Program-made: the position numbers and the translations under genes
Notes under the pieces: generated by a model
Told to the model about the DNA's origin: nothing
Database searches by the model: none
What the model saw: the letters and a program-made list of their open reading frames with translations, nothing else
Shown here: in pieces, positions 25,747 through 34,675 of the stretch
Layout of the letters: each line of letters starts with the position of its first letter
How positions within the stretch are numbered: the first letter of the stretch is position 1
Assembly (NCBI GenBank): GCA_937997955.1
Contig: CALLDR010000042.1
Span: 1-51,767, forward strand
DNA: 51,767 bases
Reading direction: 5' to 3'
Source of the DNA: an uncultured Emergencia sp.
GTDB lineage: Bacteria > Bacillota > Clostridia > Peptostreptococcales > Anaerovoracaceae

Positions 25747-25763
25747 AAACCGACGGTCGGTTT
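25747..25763. promoter_or_regulatory. TetR operator before the MFS gene
   Basis: AAACCGACGGTCGGTTT is a perfect palindrome with the same 13-bp core as the operator at 24991-25003. Confidence 0.75.
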
Positions 25764-25896
25764 ATAAAAGCTGGCGGCGGCGACCCGCGGAAAAGCTCGC
25801 TCACCTGAAAAGCGCATTAAGCATGAAAGAGGATTTATTTGAAAAGATCATTCACCGGAAGAGGTGATTCACTGAAAAAGGGGAGGGAAAAAATTT

Positions 25897-27138
25897 ATGC
25901 AACGAGAAAAACTGTTTAACAGAGATTTTACCCTGGTGCTCATCGGACAGGTCATTTCGCTGTTTGGCAACGCTATCCTGCGGTTTGCCCTGCCGCTCCA
26001 TCTGCTGCGGGAAACCGGATCGGCCGCTTTGTTCGGCACGGTCAGCGCGGCGGCTGTTCTGCCTATGATCCTTTGTTCACTGGGCGGCGGCGTGCTGGCG
26101 GACAGGGTGAATAAGCGGAATATCATGGTCGGCCTGGACTCCGGCACGGCGGTTTTGATCCTCGCCTTTTACCTGCTGCAGGGACAGGTGCCGCTGGTGC
26201 CTCTGATGGTCGTCTGTCTCATGCTGCTTTACGGCATTTCCGGAACCTATGAGCCGGCGGTGCAGGCCAGCATTCCGGCTCTGGTGGAGGCGGACCAGCT
26301 GACCAGCGCCAACGCGGTGATCAACGTGGTCTATACGCTGTCGGGGCTGCTGGGACCGGTTATCGGCGGCGTCCTCTTCGGCACGTGGGGCCTGGCGCCG
26401 ATCCTGCTGCTCAGCATCGCCTGCTTCGCCTTCTCCGCCGCGATGGAGGTCTTCATACATATACCCTATGAAAAGCTTCCGTCGGCGGACAGCCTGGCCG
26501 CCATGGTGAAGAGCGATGTGAGGGACAGCTACCTGTACATCAAAGAGGAAAAGCCGGTCTTTCTCTCTGTAATTTTTGTTCTGGCCATGTTCGGCATGGT
26601 GCTGTCGTCGGCCATGATCGTGGGTATCCCGGTCATCGTCGTCAACATTCTGGGCATGAGCGACGCGCAGATGGGCATGACGGAGGGCGCTATGGGTTTG
26701 GGCGGCCTGGTAGGAGGCGTGCTGGCGGGCGTCCTCGGAGAGCGCTTGAAGCTGAGGCACGGCTATGTGATCCTGCTGTTGTGCTCCGGGTCGGCGGCCT
26801 GTATGGGCCTGTCCCTGCTGCCTGTATTTCCGGCCTTTATCAGCTATCTGCTGATCACCTTTCTCAGCTTCTTTACCATGGTGGTCTCGACACAGTTTTC
26901 TGTGCTGCTTCTGGCCGAGGTCCAGCGGCAGACGCCGATGCAGCTGATCGGCAAGATCACGGCATTCCTCATGGCCATGGCAAACTGCGCCCTTCCCCTG
27001 GGGCAGGCCGTGTACGGCGCTCTCTTCGGCAGCTGCGCCGAGACACCGTGGCTGATCCTCTTCGGCTCGGCGGCAGTTTCCCTGGGAGTTTCCCTTTATT
27101 CCAAAAAAGTCTTCGCGGAGCTGGAGCAGTGTATGTGA
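25897..27138 (+). CDS. MFS transporter, EntS/MFS_3-like exporter
   Basis: 413 aa with about 12 membrane helices. The N-terminal DFTLVLIGQVISLFGNAILR and the loop ADRVNKRNIMVG (motif A type) match the EntS/macrolide-exporter branch of MFS. GGGAGG precedes ATG 25897. It is controlled by the adjacent TetR repressor through the operator 134 bp upstream. Probable drug or metabolite efflux; substrate unknown. Confidence 0.9.
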   Translation: MQREKLFNRDFTLVLIGQVISLFGNAILRFALPLHLLRETGSAALFGTVSAAAVLPMILCSLGGGVLADRVNKRNIMVGLDSGTAVLILAFYLLQGQVPLVPLMVVCLMLLYGISGTYEPAVQASIPALVEADQLTSANAVINVVYTLSGLLGPVIGGVLFGTWGLAPILLLSIACFAFSAAMEVFIHIPYEKLPSADSLAAMVKSDVRDSYLYIKEEKPVFLSVIFVLAMFGMVLSSAMIVGIPVIVVNILGMSDAQMGMTEGAMGLGGLVGGVLAGVLGERLKLRHGYVILLLCSGSAACMGLSLLPVFPAFISYLLITFLSFFTMVVSTQFSVLLLAEVQRQTPMQLIGKITAFLMAMANCALPLGQAVYGALFGSCAETPWLILFGSAAVSLGVSLYSKKVFAELEQCM

Positions 27139-27149
27139 TGAAAATTTCG

Positions 27150-27178
27150 TGGACAAAGCCTATGGGGTTTGCTATAAT
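27150..27178 (+). promoter_or_regulatory. Promoter of radA
   Basis: TGGACA (27150-27155), a 17-bp spacer and TATAAT (27173-27178), 39 bp before the radA start. Confidence 0.7.
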
Positions 27179-27216
27179 ATGTAAAGAACAAATGTTTTTG
27201 ACGGAGGAGACTTATA

Positions 27217-28599
27217 ATGGCAAAGAAGAGCAAAACCGTGTTTGTATGTCAGGAGTGCGGCCATGAAAGCGCCAAATGGGTGGGGCAGTGCATTTGCGGC
27301 GCGTGGAATTCCATGGTGGAAGAGAAGGTGGTGGACATTCCGGCGGCGGACACCCGCAGAAGGGCCTCCGGCAGCGCCCGGCCATCAAAGCTGAAAGAGG
27401 TCGGCGCGTCAGGAGAGTATCAGAGAATCGATACGGGCATCGGTGAACTGAACCGGGTTCTGGGAGGCGGCCTGGTGGGCGGTTCCCTGACGCTGATCTC
27501 CGGTGAGCCGGGCATCGGCAAGTCCACCATGATCATGCAGGCCGCGGCCAACCTGGCTGAGACTCTGGGCACGGTCCTCTATGTCTCCGGAGAAGAATCC
27601 GAGGAACAGATCAAAATGCGGGCGGACCGGATCTGCGGCCAGCTCAGCGATAACCTGTATATCCTGGCCGAGACCAACATGGAGCAGATCACCGCGGCCT
27701 GCGAAAACCTGAAGCCTAAATTTCTGGTCATCGATTCTATCCAGACCATGTACACCCAGACGCTGGATTCCGTACCGGGAAGCGTATCCCAGGTGCGGGA
27801 TATCGGCAACCAGCTGATGAAGCTGGGAAAGACGGGGAATATCCCCATCTTTATCGTGGCTCACGTGACAAAGAGCGGCGAGCTGGCCGGTCCTAAGATC
27901 GTGGAGCATCTAGTAGACTGCGTCCTCAATTTTACCGGCGAACGGGATCACGATCTTCGTATCCTCAGAGCGTACAAGAATCGGTTCGGGACCACCAGCG
28001 AAATCGGCGCGTTTCAGATGGAAGAAGGGGGACTGAAGGAGATCCGCAACCTGTCGGGGACCTTCCTGGAGAGCACGGAGACCAGCGCGGAGGGTTCGGT
28101 GATCACCGCCGTCTACGAAGGCAGCAGACCGGTGCTCTTTGAGATACAGGCCCTGACCGCGCCGGCCAACGTGGGCTTTGCGCGCCGTACCTCCGTAGGC
28201 GTGGACTATCAGCGGCTCAACATGATCCTGGCGGTGCTGGAAAAAAAGATCGGCATGACTATGATCAACCAGGACGTCTATGTCAACGTTGTAGGCGGCA
28301 TGCGCCCTGACAGCACATCTATAGATCTGGCTGTGGCCCTGGCGGTATATTCCTCCATCCGCAGTGTGGTATGCCCGAAGCGGACCATCGCCATTGGCGA
28401 GGTGGGACTGACCGGAGAGCTTCGCTCCGTGCAGAACGCGGAAAAGATCGTCATGGAGGCGGCGCGTATGGGCTACGAGCAGGTGATCCTGCCGAAAAAG
28501 AACGCGGACCGGATCGACCCGAAGGCGGCAGGCGGCACCTGCCGCATCATCGGAGTGAAGAACCTTTCCGACGCCATAGAGGCGTATCGGGGAGAGTGA
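27217..28599 (+). CDS. radA: DNA repair protein RadA
   Basis: 460 aa, full length. RadA is a RecA-like, DnaB-type branch-migration helicase in recombination repair. The N-terminal zinc finger is C11-x2-C14...C25-x-C27, Walker A GEPGIGKST lies at 96-104, the RadA-specific KNRFG motif is in RAYKNRFGTTSEIG, and a C-terminal Lon-protease-like domain carries RPDSTSIDLAVALA. The start has GGAGG upstream. Confidence 0.97.
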   Translation: MAKKSKTVFVCQECGHESAKWVGQCICGAWNSMVEEKVVDIPAADTRRRASGSARPSKLKEVGASGEYQRIDTGIGELNRVLGGGLVGGSLTLISGEPGIGKSTMIMQAAANLAETLGTVLYVSGEESEEQIKMRADRICGQLSDNLYILAETNMEQITAACENLKPKFLVIDSIQTMYTQTLDSVPGSVSQVRDIGNQLMKLGKTGNIPIFIVAHVTKSGELAGPKIVEHLVDCVLNFTGERDHDLRILRAYKNRFGTTSEIGAFQMEEGGLKEIRNLSGTFLESTETSAEGSVITAVYEGSRPVLFEIQALTAPANVGFARRTSVGVDYQRLNMILAVLEKKIGMTMINQDVYVNVVGGMRPDSTSIDLAVALAVYSSIRSVVCPKRTIAIGEVGLTGELRSVQNAEKIVMEAARMGYEQVILPKKNADRIDPKAAGGTCRIIGVKNLSDAIEAYRGE

Positions 28600-28620
28600 A
28601 GACGGTGTGTTAACAGTGCG

Positions 28621-29169
28621 CTAGAGGTGAATTGTCCGCCATAGGTTTTCAATTTCCTCTGCAGCATCCTTGTTGTTTGTCAGATCCGTTGCTTCATCGG
28701 CAGTATAGGTTTTGCAAAATGCCATATCCCATCCCAGATAGTCGCAGATGCAGCGAAACTGTTTTGGAATGATTTCGTACTGGGGATTATCCTGAGGAAG
28801 CTGACCGACGATGATGACACCTGCCTGCTTCTTACATGCTGCCAGCCGGTTTAGGCACGAATAGAATTTATCCAGGATCACTTTGAGCTGGGCGGTGACA
28901 CCCCACCAGTATACTGGCGTGGCAAACACCAGAAGGTCCGCTTCGATGACGGCATCCATGACAGCGTTTGTGTCATCATCGTGGACGCATTCGCGGGGAC
29001 CGCCGCTTCGGCAGTATCTGCATGCCGAACAAGGCGAGACATTCATATCCGCGGCGTCGATCTGGAACGTTTCAAGGCCGCTGATGTTTTCCAGGCCTCT
29101 TTTCAATGCTTCGAGAGCTGTGACGGTATTGCCCTTTCTCGGGCTGCCATTTAACAGTAATGCTTTCAT
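28621..29169 (-). CDS. NAD(P)H-dependent flavin oxidoreductase, flavodoxin-like
   Basis: 182 aa, NADPH-dependent FMN reductase family. NGSPRKGNT (residues 7-15) forms the FMN phosphate loop and TPVYWWGVTAQLK the second FMN loop. CSACRYC near residue 52 resembles the cysteine-rich segment of iron-sulfur flavoproteins, but the third and fourth cysteines (C-x2-C-x5-C) look incomplete. GGAG precedes the ATG. It is convergent with radA and in line behind the sigma-54 activator gene, 74 bp away. Role in redox housekeeping is inferred. Confidence 0.88.
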   Translation of the reverse strand: MKALLLNGSPRKGNTVTALEALKRGLENISGLETFQIDAADMNVSPCSACRYCRSGGPRECVHDDDTNAVMDAVIEADLLVFATPVYWWGVTAQLKVILDKFYSCLNRLAACKKQAGVIIVGQLPQDNPQYEIIPKQFRCICDYLGWDMAFCKTYTADEATDLTNNKDAAEEIENLWRTIHL

Positions 29170-29243
29170 TTTTTCTCCATTTTTCTATGTTTTTATTCTG
29201 AACGATGTTTCTGATAAAGCGCTCGGAGACCGCTGGCGCTGCC

Positions 29244-31019
29244 TCATTTGAAAAACGCCTTATACCTTTCGAGCATGTTGTAGAAGGTCTTTCGCGTTAC
29301 GCCTAAAAGCTCGGCCGCCTTGGTTTTATTTCCATCGGCAATCAGGAGCGCTTCCCGCAGCAGGTCTGCCTGAGAACGGTCAACTGCGGCCCTTTTTTTG
29401 TCTAATCTGCTTTGTGGATCTTCCCCGGCCAGAAGGATATGGTCGCCAAATCTGCCTGAACGCAGAGAGGCGAGCAGAGTTTCGCCAGTGATAACGTCAG
29501 ACTCGGTTAATACATAAACACGGTTGATTACGTTTCGAAGCTCTCTGACGTTTCCGGGCCAGTCATAATTCAACATCAATGCTTTTGCCTCCGTATCGAA
29601 AGTCTTTGGACCAAAATTATTGATTCGTACAGCCTGTTTGAGAAAAAAATCGCCGCAAGGAATAATGTCCTCACGCCGTTCCCGTAGCGGCGGAATCGTG
29701 ATGCTCAGAACCATTAGCCTGTAATACAGGTCTTCGCGAAAAAGGCCTTCATCGATCATCTTTTCAAGAGATCGGTTGGTAGCAGCTATGACTCTGACGT
29801 TGACGGCGACATTTTTTGTGCTGCCGATTCTGGATATCTGGCCGGTTTCCAGGACACGAAGGAGCTTTGTCTGGGCGTTCAGCGGAAGCTCGGCAACCTC
29901 ATCCAGGAATAAGGTGCCGCCGTTTGCCAGCTCGAATTTTCCCACATGACCTTTCTTTGAAGCGCCGGTAAAGGCTCCGCTCTCATAGCCGAATAACTCA
30001 CTGTCGATGAGTTCCGGCGATATGCTGGCGCAGTTTATGGCGACAAAGGGGTCTTTCCTCCTGTCGCTGTGATTGTGAATGGACTGCGCAAACAGTTCCT
30101 TGCCGACGCCGCTTTCACCATAGATCAAAACATTATATGGACTGGCTGCAAAGGACATGGCCAGCTGCTTGGCTTCAACCATAGGCCTGCTTTCGCCAAT
30201 AATATCTCCAAAAGTATAGTCTGCTGACAGGCCGAGAGTCTTTTGCATCTGTTTGATTTCCTTGGAACGGGACCTGGAAATTTCCACAACTCCACTGATT
30301 TTTCCCTCATTGTCATGCAGAGGATATATATCGTTGGAGGCGAACATGTATTCATTTGGATTCTTTGTGGATTTCACTTCTACTTCCCAGTCGACAACCG
30401 GCCGGTCGTATTTCAGAACCTCTTTTACTTTCAGATCGCTGCGGGGATTCTTTATGGAAACGAACTGAGTCCCTACCTTCTGAAGGATATCGTCGATGGG
30501 TTTTCCGTACGCGCTGTCCCGATCTTCGATATGGGCATAGGCGCAAAAATCAGAATTGGCATAGATTAATCGCAAATGGTTATCGTACATGTGAATAGAA
30601 TTTGGCAGGGAATCTAAACCTTGAAAGATGAAGTCCCTGACATGGTCGTTGTGACAAAACAGTGACAAAAGCTTGGAAAAGCTTTCTGTCAGGGCTTTGA
30701 TCTCTTCAAACTTGACGCTTGCTGGCGCCGCGGAGATGATAAACTCTGCCTTTTCCGAAAAGGAGCGGTGCACCTTGTTCTGAACAGGTGAAGATAGCTC
30801 ATTCCCTTCCATTGAATGAGGAGACGGGAAAGAAGACAGCACTGTGCCATCCTGGGTACACAGCGCTATCTTTTCCTGCTGGAGCCCTTTTTCTTCTACT
30901 AAAAGGGCGAAAAGTTTTTTTGCGATGGTGTTTCTGTCATTAAACTGCAGATTTTTGCTGTCCTGTTCAATAGAGACGAGAAAGTGTGCAGCTGCATTGT
31001 TTTTATCTAATGGTTTCAT
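29244..31019 (-). CDS. Sigma-54-dependent activator of the hydroxyproline island
   Basis: 591 aa. An N-terminal sensory region (1-125) is followed by a PAS domain (about 130-250), an AAA+ domain with Walker A GESGVGKE (301-308), the intact sigma-54 loop GAFTGA (348-353) and Walker B (367-374), and a Fis-type helix-turn-helix at the C-terminus (KTKAAELLGVTRKTFYNML). The domain order is that of PrdR-like activators of clostridial proline metabolism. It starts 15 bp after the epimerase with no clear ribosome site, so it is probably cotranscribed and translationally coupled. Since the epimerase has a sigma-54 promoter, the activator likely reinforces its own expression. Target sites are probably the GTRTA-N6-TAYAC palindromes. 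Confidence 0.92.
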   Translation of the reverse strand: MKPLDKNNAAAHFLVSIEQDSKNLQFNDRNTIAKKLFALLVEEKGLQQEKIALCTQDGTVLSSFPSPHSMEGNELSSPVQNKVHRSFSEKAEFIISAAPASVKFEEIKALTESFSKLLSLFCHNDHVRDFIFQGLDSLPNSIHMYDNHLRLIYANSDFCAYAHIEDRDSAYGKPIDDILQKVGTQFVSIKNPRSDLKVKEVLKYDRPVVDWEVEVKSTKNPNEYMFASNDIYPLHDNEGKISGVVEISRSRSKEIKQMQKTLGLSADYTFGDIIGESRPMVEAKQLAMSFAASPYNVLIYGESGVGKELFAQSIHNHSDRRKDPFVAINCASISPELIDSELFGYESGAFTGASKKGHVGKFELANGGTLFLDEVAELPLNAQTKLLRVLETGQISRIGSTKNVAVNVRVIAATNRSLEKMIDEGLFREDLYYRLMVLSITIPPLRERREDIIPCGDFFLKQAVRINNFGPKTFDTEAKALMLNYDWPGNVRELRNVINRVYVLTESDVITGETLLASLRSGRFGDHILLAGEDPQSRLDKKRAAVDRSQADLLREALLIADGNKTKAAELLGVTRKTFYNMLERYKAFFK

Positions 31020-31034
31020 GGCGTTAAATGTATG

Positions 31035-32042
31035 TTAAGCTAGCAGGAATCCCTCAGGGAAAGGATCTTTTGGATCCAGAATCCATGTGGCGAATCCAGC
31101 TATGCATGCATTTCCTGTAACTTTTGGAACAACGGCGGGGAAGCCTGCGACAGAAGTCTCTTCTACGATCTCACATCTGAAAAGGGAGCCTATGATGCTT
31201 TCATGCACGAAGCTTTCGCCTGCCTTTAATTGGCCCTTGCTGTGAAGTACGGCGGATTTCGCAGAAGTACCTGTGCCGCACGGAGAGCGGTCTACGGTTT
31301 TCGGCAACGCTACAACGCAGTTTTGGATGTCAGCGCCGGGGGTCTTTGGCTCGCCGTAGAATTCAATGTGAGTGACTTCTGTAATAAAGGGCAGATCAGG
31401 ATGTCGAAAGTCCACCTGAGCGTTGATATCTCTTGCGATAGATTGAGCAGCATCGACCAGACTGCTACTGTTTTTCTGCTCGATAGGAATGTTGACTGAT
31501 GCGGCTGGAATGATGGCATAAAGGTTGCCGCCCCATGCCACGTCCATGGTCAAAGGGCCGAACTCCTTTGTATCCAGGGTAAGGTCTTTGCTGAGAACAA
31601 AGGCTGGAGCATTGATAAAGGAGACTTCCTGTACGACGCCGTTTTCTACTTTGGCTTCTACGGTGATGACACCGGCGGCGGTATCCAGTTTGATAGTGGT
31701 TACCGGCTCTGCGACAGGAACCAGGCCTGTCTCGATCAGGGCGACAGAGACACCGATGGTATCGTGACCGCACATCGGAAGCCAGCCGCTGGTTTCAAAA
31801 TACAGTACGCCCACGTCTGTCCCTTCCGTACAAGGCTCTGTGATAAGGGTACAGGACATGTATTCATTGCCCCTTGGTTCATAAGAGAGGAGCTTGCGGA
31901 ACCAATCCTCATGTTCTTTCATATAGATAAACTTTTCTGCCATGGTGGCACCGGGAATAGCGGGAAAACCGCTGACCACGTTGCGCGTAGGCTGACCAAG
32001 AGTATGTGTCTCTACGGTTCTAAAGACTTTTTTTGCATTCAT
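31035..32042 (-). CDS. Proline racemase-family epimerase, probably 4-hydroxyproline 2-epimerase
   Basis: 335 aa, proline racemase/hydroxyproline epimerase family. Both catalytic cysteines are present: Cys91 in MCGHDT and Cys255 in SPCGTGT. This argues for a racemase/epimerase and against the trans-3-hydroxyproline dehydratases, which lack one. In the HplG pathway an enzyme of this type turns cis-4-hydroxy-L-proline into trans-4-hydroxy-D-proline. AGGAGG precedes the start. It is divergent from ortA, with a sigma-54 promoter of its own, and followed by the activator gene. Plain proline racemase cannot be excluded by sequence alone. Confidence 0.88.
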   Translation of the reverse strand: MNAKKVFRTVETHTLGQPTRNVVSGFPAIPGATMAEKFIYMKEHEDWFRKLLSYEPRGNEYMSCTLITEPCTEGTDVGVLYFETSGWLPMCGHDTIGVSVALIETGLVPVAEPVTTIKLDTAAGVITVEAKVENGVVQEVSFINAPAFVLSKDLTLDTKEFGPLTMDVAWGGNLYAIIPAASVNIPIEQKNSSSLVDAAQSIARDINAQVDFRHPDLPFITEVTHIEFYGEPKTPGADIQNCVVALPKTVDRSPCGTGTSAKSAVLHSKGQLKAGESFVHESIIGSLFRCEIVEETSVAGFPAVVPKVTGNACIAGFATWILDPKDPFPEGFLLA

Positions 32043-32195
32043 TGAAAATACCTCCTACTTATTCCATTTTGATTTTCGAGAGGTTGGATAAAAAGATCGT
32101 CCTAAAGATTAGTATACCATATTTGCATTGATTTAGGCGAGATTTTTGGGAAACGCCAGAACGTATATTGCCAGCCTCTCTCAGTATAAATATAA

Positions 32196-32210
32196 GCAAT
32201 TATTGTGCCA
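32196..32210 (-). promoter_or_regulatory. Sigma-54 promoter of the epimerase-activator operon
   Basis: On the minus strand TGGCAC-AATAA-TTGC (32210-32196) is a perfect -24/-12 element. The leader before the epimerase would be about 140 nt. Confidence 0.82.
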
Positions 32211-32228
32211 AAGAGGGAATGGAAAAGC

Positions 32229-32243
32229 TGGCACGGATTTTGC
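32229..32243 (+). promoter_or_regulatory. Sigma-54 promoter of ortAB
   Basis: TGGCAC-GGATT-TTGC, perfect spacing; expected start near 32255, about 40 nt before ortA. Only 18 bp separate it from the divergent sigma-54 promoter. Confidence 0.88.
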
Positions 32244-32293
32244 GATACTAGGAGTAGGTATTGGGAACTAATATAAAGCAAAGGAGTGTTTAC

Positions 32294-32596
32294 ATGGCAA
32301 ACAAAGGAGACTGGGTCCGCGTTCACAATGTTGTTTTAAAAGCGGAAGAGAGAACAGCGAAGATACCTGAAGATACGCAGAAATGTGATTTAGAAATGTG
32401 GGTGAAAGGCGCGCTGATGGATGAGAAGGCTGAGATTGGTGATACTGTTACTGTGGAAACGGCAACGGGAAGACTGCAGAAGGGAGTGCTTTTGGAAGAA
32501 AGCCCTTATTATACCCATAGTTACGGAACCTTCGTACCTGAAATCATTGAAATTGATAAGCAGCTGAGAAAGATCGCGTTTGGAGGTGAAAAGTAA
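32294..32596 (+). CDS. ortA: 2-amino-4-oxopentanoate thiolase, small subunit OrtA
   Basis: 100 aa, the normal OrtA length. OrtA and OrtB together cleave 2-amino-4-oxopentanoate with CoA to acetyl-CoA and alanine, the last step of clostridial ornithine oxidation. The sequence (WVRVHNVVL, VKGALMDEKAEIGDTV) is a small beta-rich subunit with no catalytic motif of its own. ATG 32294 has AAGGAG seven nt upstream; the frame open to 32261 lacks one. Its stop overlaps the ortB start (TAATG). The other ornithine genes (oraSE, ord) are absent here, which points to another source of the substrate. Confidence 0.88.
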   Translation: MANKGDWVRVHNVVLKAEERTAKIPEDTQKCDLEMWVKGALMDEKAEIGDTVTVETATGRLQKGVLLEESPYYTHSYGTFVPEIIEIDKQLRKIAFGGEK

Positions 32597-34014
32597 TGGC
32601 GTTGGCAAAGGATTATAATTCTGTGATGGGCAGAGCTGAAGAAATCATGAAGAAAGCCCTGGGTGTGGATTACAGCCAGTTTGAAAGCGGCTCTATTGCA
32701 TTTGATTATGAGGGGCTAATGAAGGCGGCTGTATACAGCCTGGAAGAGATCATCGAGATGCAGAGAGAAGTAGGCGTGGGAAATACACCAATGCTGGAAT
32801 TGAGAAACATCACTGCCCTGGCGAGAAAATACGCAAGACCCGGTTATGGCGCAAGAATATTTATCAAGGACGAAGCGGCGAATCCGTCTGGCTCTTTTAA
32901 AGACAGGCGAGCTTCGATCTCTGTGGCTCATGCGAAGAAGCTGGGCTACGAAGGAGTGATTGCAGCTACTTCAGGAAACTACGGTGCGGCGGTGGCATCC
33001 CAGGCTGCCATGAGAGGTTTGAAGACGATTATCGTGCAGGAATGTTATGACTCCAGAGGCGTGGGCCAGCCGGAAATCGTTGAAAAGGCAAGGAAATGTG
33101 AGGCTCTTGGAGCAGAAGTTATTCAGCTTACCGTCGGCCCGGAGCTGTTCTACGAACATCTGTCTATTATGGAAGATACGGGATATTTCAACGCTTCTCT
33201 TTATTCGCCTTTCGGCATGGCAGGGGTGGAAACGCTGGGATATGAGATTGGCAATGAGATCAGAGCCCTTTGCGGCAAGGAGCCTGCAATGGTGGTCTGC
33301 ACCTACGCTGGCGGCGGCATGGTAACCGGCGCGGCCAGAGGGCTGGAAAAGGCCAGATGTAAAAATACACAGATCATCGGTGCGTCGATTGATTTGACTG
33401 GCCTTCATATGGCTTCTGACACGCAGTTCAACATGAAATCCTGCACAACAGGACATACTGGATTTGGTATTCCTCACGCCATGAACCCTGACAGCGGCGA
33501 TATTCCGAGGAGCGCAGGAAGACCGCTGAGATATATGGATCGCTATGTGACTGCCACCCAGGGCGAAGTCATGTATATGACGGAAATGCTTGCGATACTG
33601 GAGGGTATTGAAAGAGGGCCTGCGGGCAATACCGCGTTGGCGTGCGCCTTTTCTCTGGCTCAGGAGCTGCCGGAGGACGAAGTTATCGTAGTAAGCGAGA
33701 CTGAGTACACAGGCGCGGGAAAACATATTCAGCCGCAGCTTGCTTTTGCGCGGGAGAATGGAATCGAAATCAGATTCGGAGACCCTGCGGCAGAGGATAT
33801 TCCGGGGAAAAACATTATTCTTCCTTTGGATCCGGGCAAATTCAAATGTAAGGATGCGGACCTGGATCATATCAGACGAGCCATGATCAAGCGGTCTGCC
33901 GCGCGGGCTAAGGGAAATCCGCCGACGGCAGAGGACATCGCATTCCTGGCGGCGGATACGAGGACCGATGAGGAGTACGTAAAGACTGTACTGGAAGAAG
34001 CAGGTTTGCTGTAA
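32596..34014 (+). CDS. ortB: 2-amino-4-oxopentanoate thiolase, PLP subunit OrtB
   Basis: 472 aa, PLP fold type II (threonine-synthase-like). NPSGSFKDRRAS carries the Schiff-base lysine, Lys102; TSGNYGAA is the substrate loop and TYAGGGM the phosphate loop. With OrtA it performs thiolytic cleavage of 2-amino-4-oxopentanoate. In this island the substrate would come from ring opening of trans-4-hydroxy-D-proline by the glycyl radical enzyme at 38219, giving acetyl-CoA and probably D-alanine. It is translationally coupled to ortA and followed by a terminator. Confidence 0.92.
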   Translation: MALAKDYNSVMGRAEEIMKKALGVDYSQFESGSIAFDYEGLMKAAVYSLEEIIEMQREVGVGNTPMLELRNITALARKYARPGYGARIFIKDEAANPSGSFKDRRASISVAHAKKLGYEGVIAATSGNYGAAVASQAAMRGLKTIIVQECYDSRGVGQPEIVEKARKCEALGAEVIQLTVGPELFYEHLSIMEDTGYFNASLYSPFGMAGVETLGYEIGNEIRALCGKEPAMVVCTYAGGGMVTGAARGLEKARCKNTQIIGASIDLTGLHMASDTQFNMKSCTTGHTGFGIPHAMNPDSGDIPRSAGRPLRYMDRYVTATQGEVMYMTEMLAILEGIERGPAGNTALACAFSLAQELPEDEVIVVSETEYTGAGKHIQPQLAFARENGIEIRFGDPAAEDIPGKNIILPLDPGKFKCKDADLDHIRRAMIKRSAARAKGNPPTAEDIAFLAADTRTDEEYVKTVLEEAGLL

Positions 34015-34079
34015 AGATTCTATGCATATGATCTAAGATGATGTATATCAGCACATGGCGGAATATTGCAGGATAGCTG

Positions 34080-34115
34080 AAAGACCGATGCTTAAAAAAG
34101 GATCGGTCTTTTTTG
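34080..34115 (+). terminator. Terminator of ortAB
   Basis: AAAGACCGAT (34080-34089) pairs with ATCGGTCTTT (34102-34111) and T-rich sequence follows. Confidence 0.85.
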
Positions 34116-34166
34116 TTGATTTTTGTCTTTCTTTTGCAGTAAAAATTATGAAAGAAAGCATACCTT

Positions 34167-34279
34167 GTGTAAAAAAATACATATAAATGGGAAAAGACAT
34201 GTATAAAAAAATATACAATATTGGCGATGCGACGGATTTTAAAGGATTACAACGCAAAAGAGCGTATAAAAAAATATAC
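34167..34279. promoter_or_regulatory. Three activator palindromes upstream of the symporter operon
   Basis: GTGTA-A6-TACAT (34167-34182), GTATA-A6-TATAC (34201-34216) and GTATA-A6-TATAC (34264-34279). They lie 106-218 bp upstream of the -24/-12 element at 34385. The same GTRTA-N6-TAYAC pattern recurs before the glycyl-radical operon. Probable enhancer sites of the activator encoded at 29244-31019. Confidence 0.72.
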
Positions 34280-34384
34280 AATCTGTTTCATTTCTCTGCG
34301 CAATTGCACTTGAAACGACTGATTTACCTCGGATTGCGGGGAGAAAAAAACAGGGTTTAAGCCGATTTTTCTTGAAAATTAATT

Positions 34385-34399
34385 TGGCACACAAATTGC
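34385..34399 (+). promoter_or_regulatory. Sigma-54 promoter of the symporter operon
   Basis: TGGCAC-ACAAA-TTGC, perfect -24/-12 spacing, 95 bp before the small membrane-protein gene. Confidence 0.87.
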
Positions 34400-34493
34400 A
34401 ATTTTCATATTTTGACTTTTCCTTGTCTTCAAGGACATGTGGATAAAAGTTCAATTGTAAAAAGTGATAATAGTGTGAAAGGAGGAACTTTTT

Positions 34494-34649
34494 ATGCCGA
34501 CTTGGATGATTATGATGGGTATTCAAATGATAATCTTCGTTATCTGCGCTGTATGGGTCTTTACGTGGATGAATAAGGACAGTGATGAATATGACGCGGC
34601 ACTGGAGAGGATTGCAGAAAATCATTTGAAAAAGAAAGCGAATGATTGA
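34494..34649 (+). CDS. Small membrane protein, probable symporter accessory subunit
   Basis: 51 aa. AAAGGAGG lies nine nt before ATG. One hydrophobic helix (about residues 4-24: WMIMMGIQMIIFVICAVWVF) is followed by a charged cytoplasmic tail rich in Asp, Glu and Lys ending KKKAND. It lies 26 bp upstream of the sodium:solute symporter and in the same sigma-54 transcript. Short one-helix partner proteins are known next to SSS and NSS symporters and probably aid assembly or function. Confidence 0.75.
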   Translation: MPTWMIMMGIQMIIFVICAVWVFTWMNKDSDEYDAALERIAENHLKKKAND

Positions 34650-34675
34650 AAGAGAATTAAGAAGGAGGTGGAGTA

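Noticed and set aside
32294..34014. Ornithine fermentation operon
   Set aside because: OrtAB alone is present; ornithine aminomutase and diaminopentanoate dehydrogenase genes are missing.
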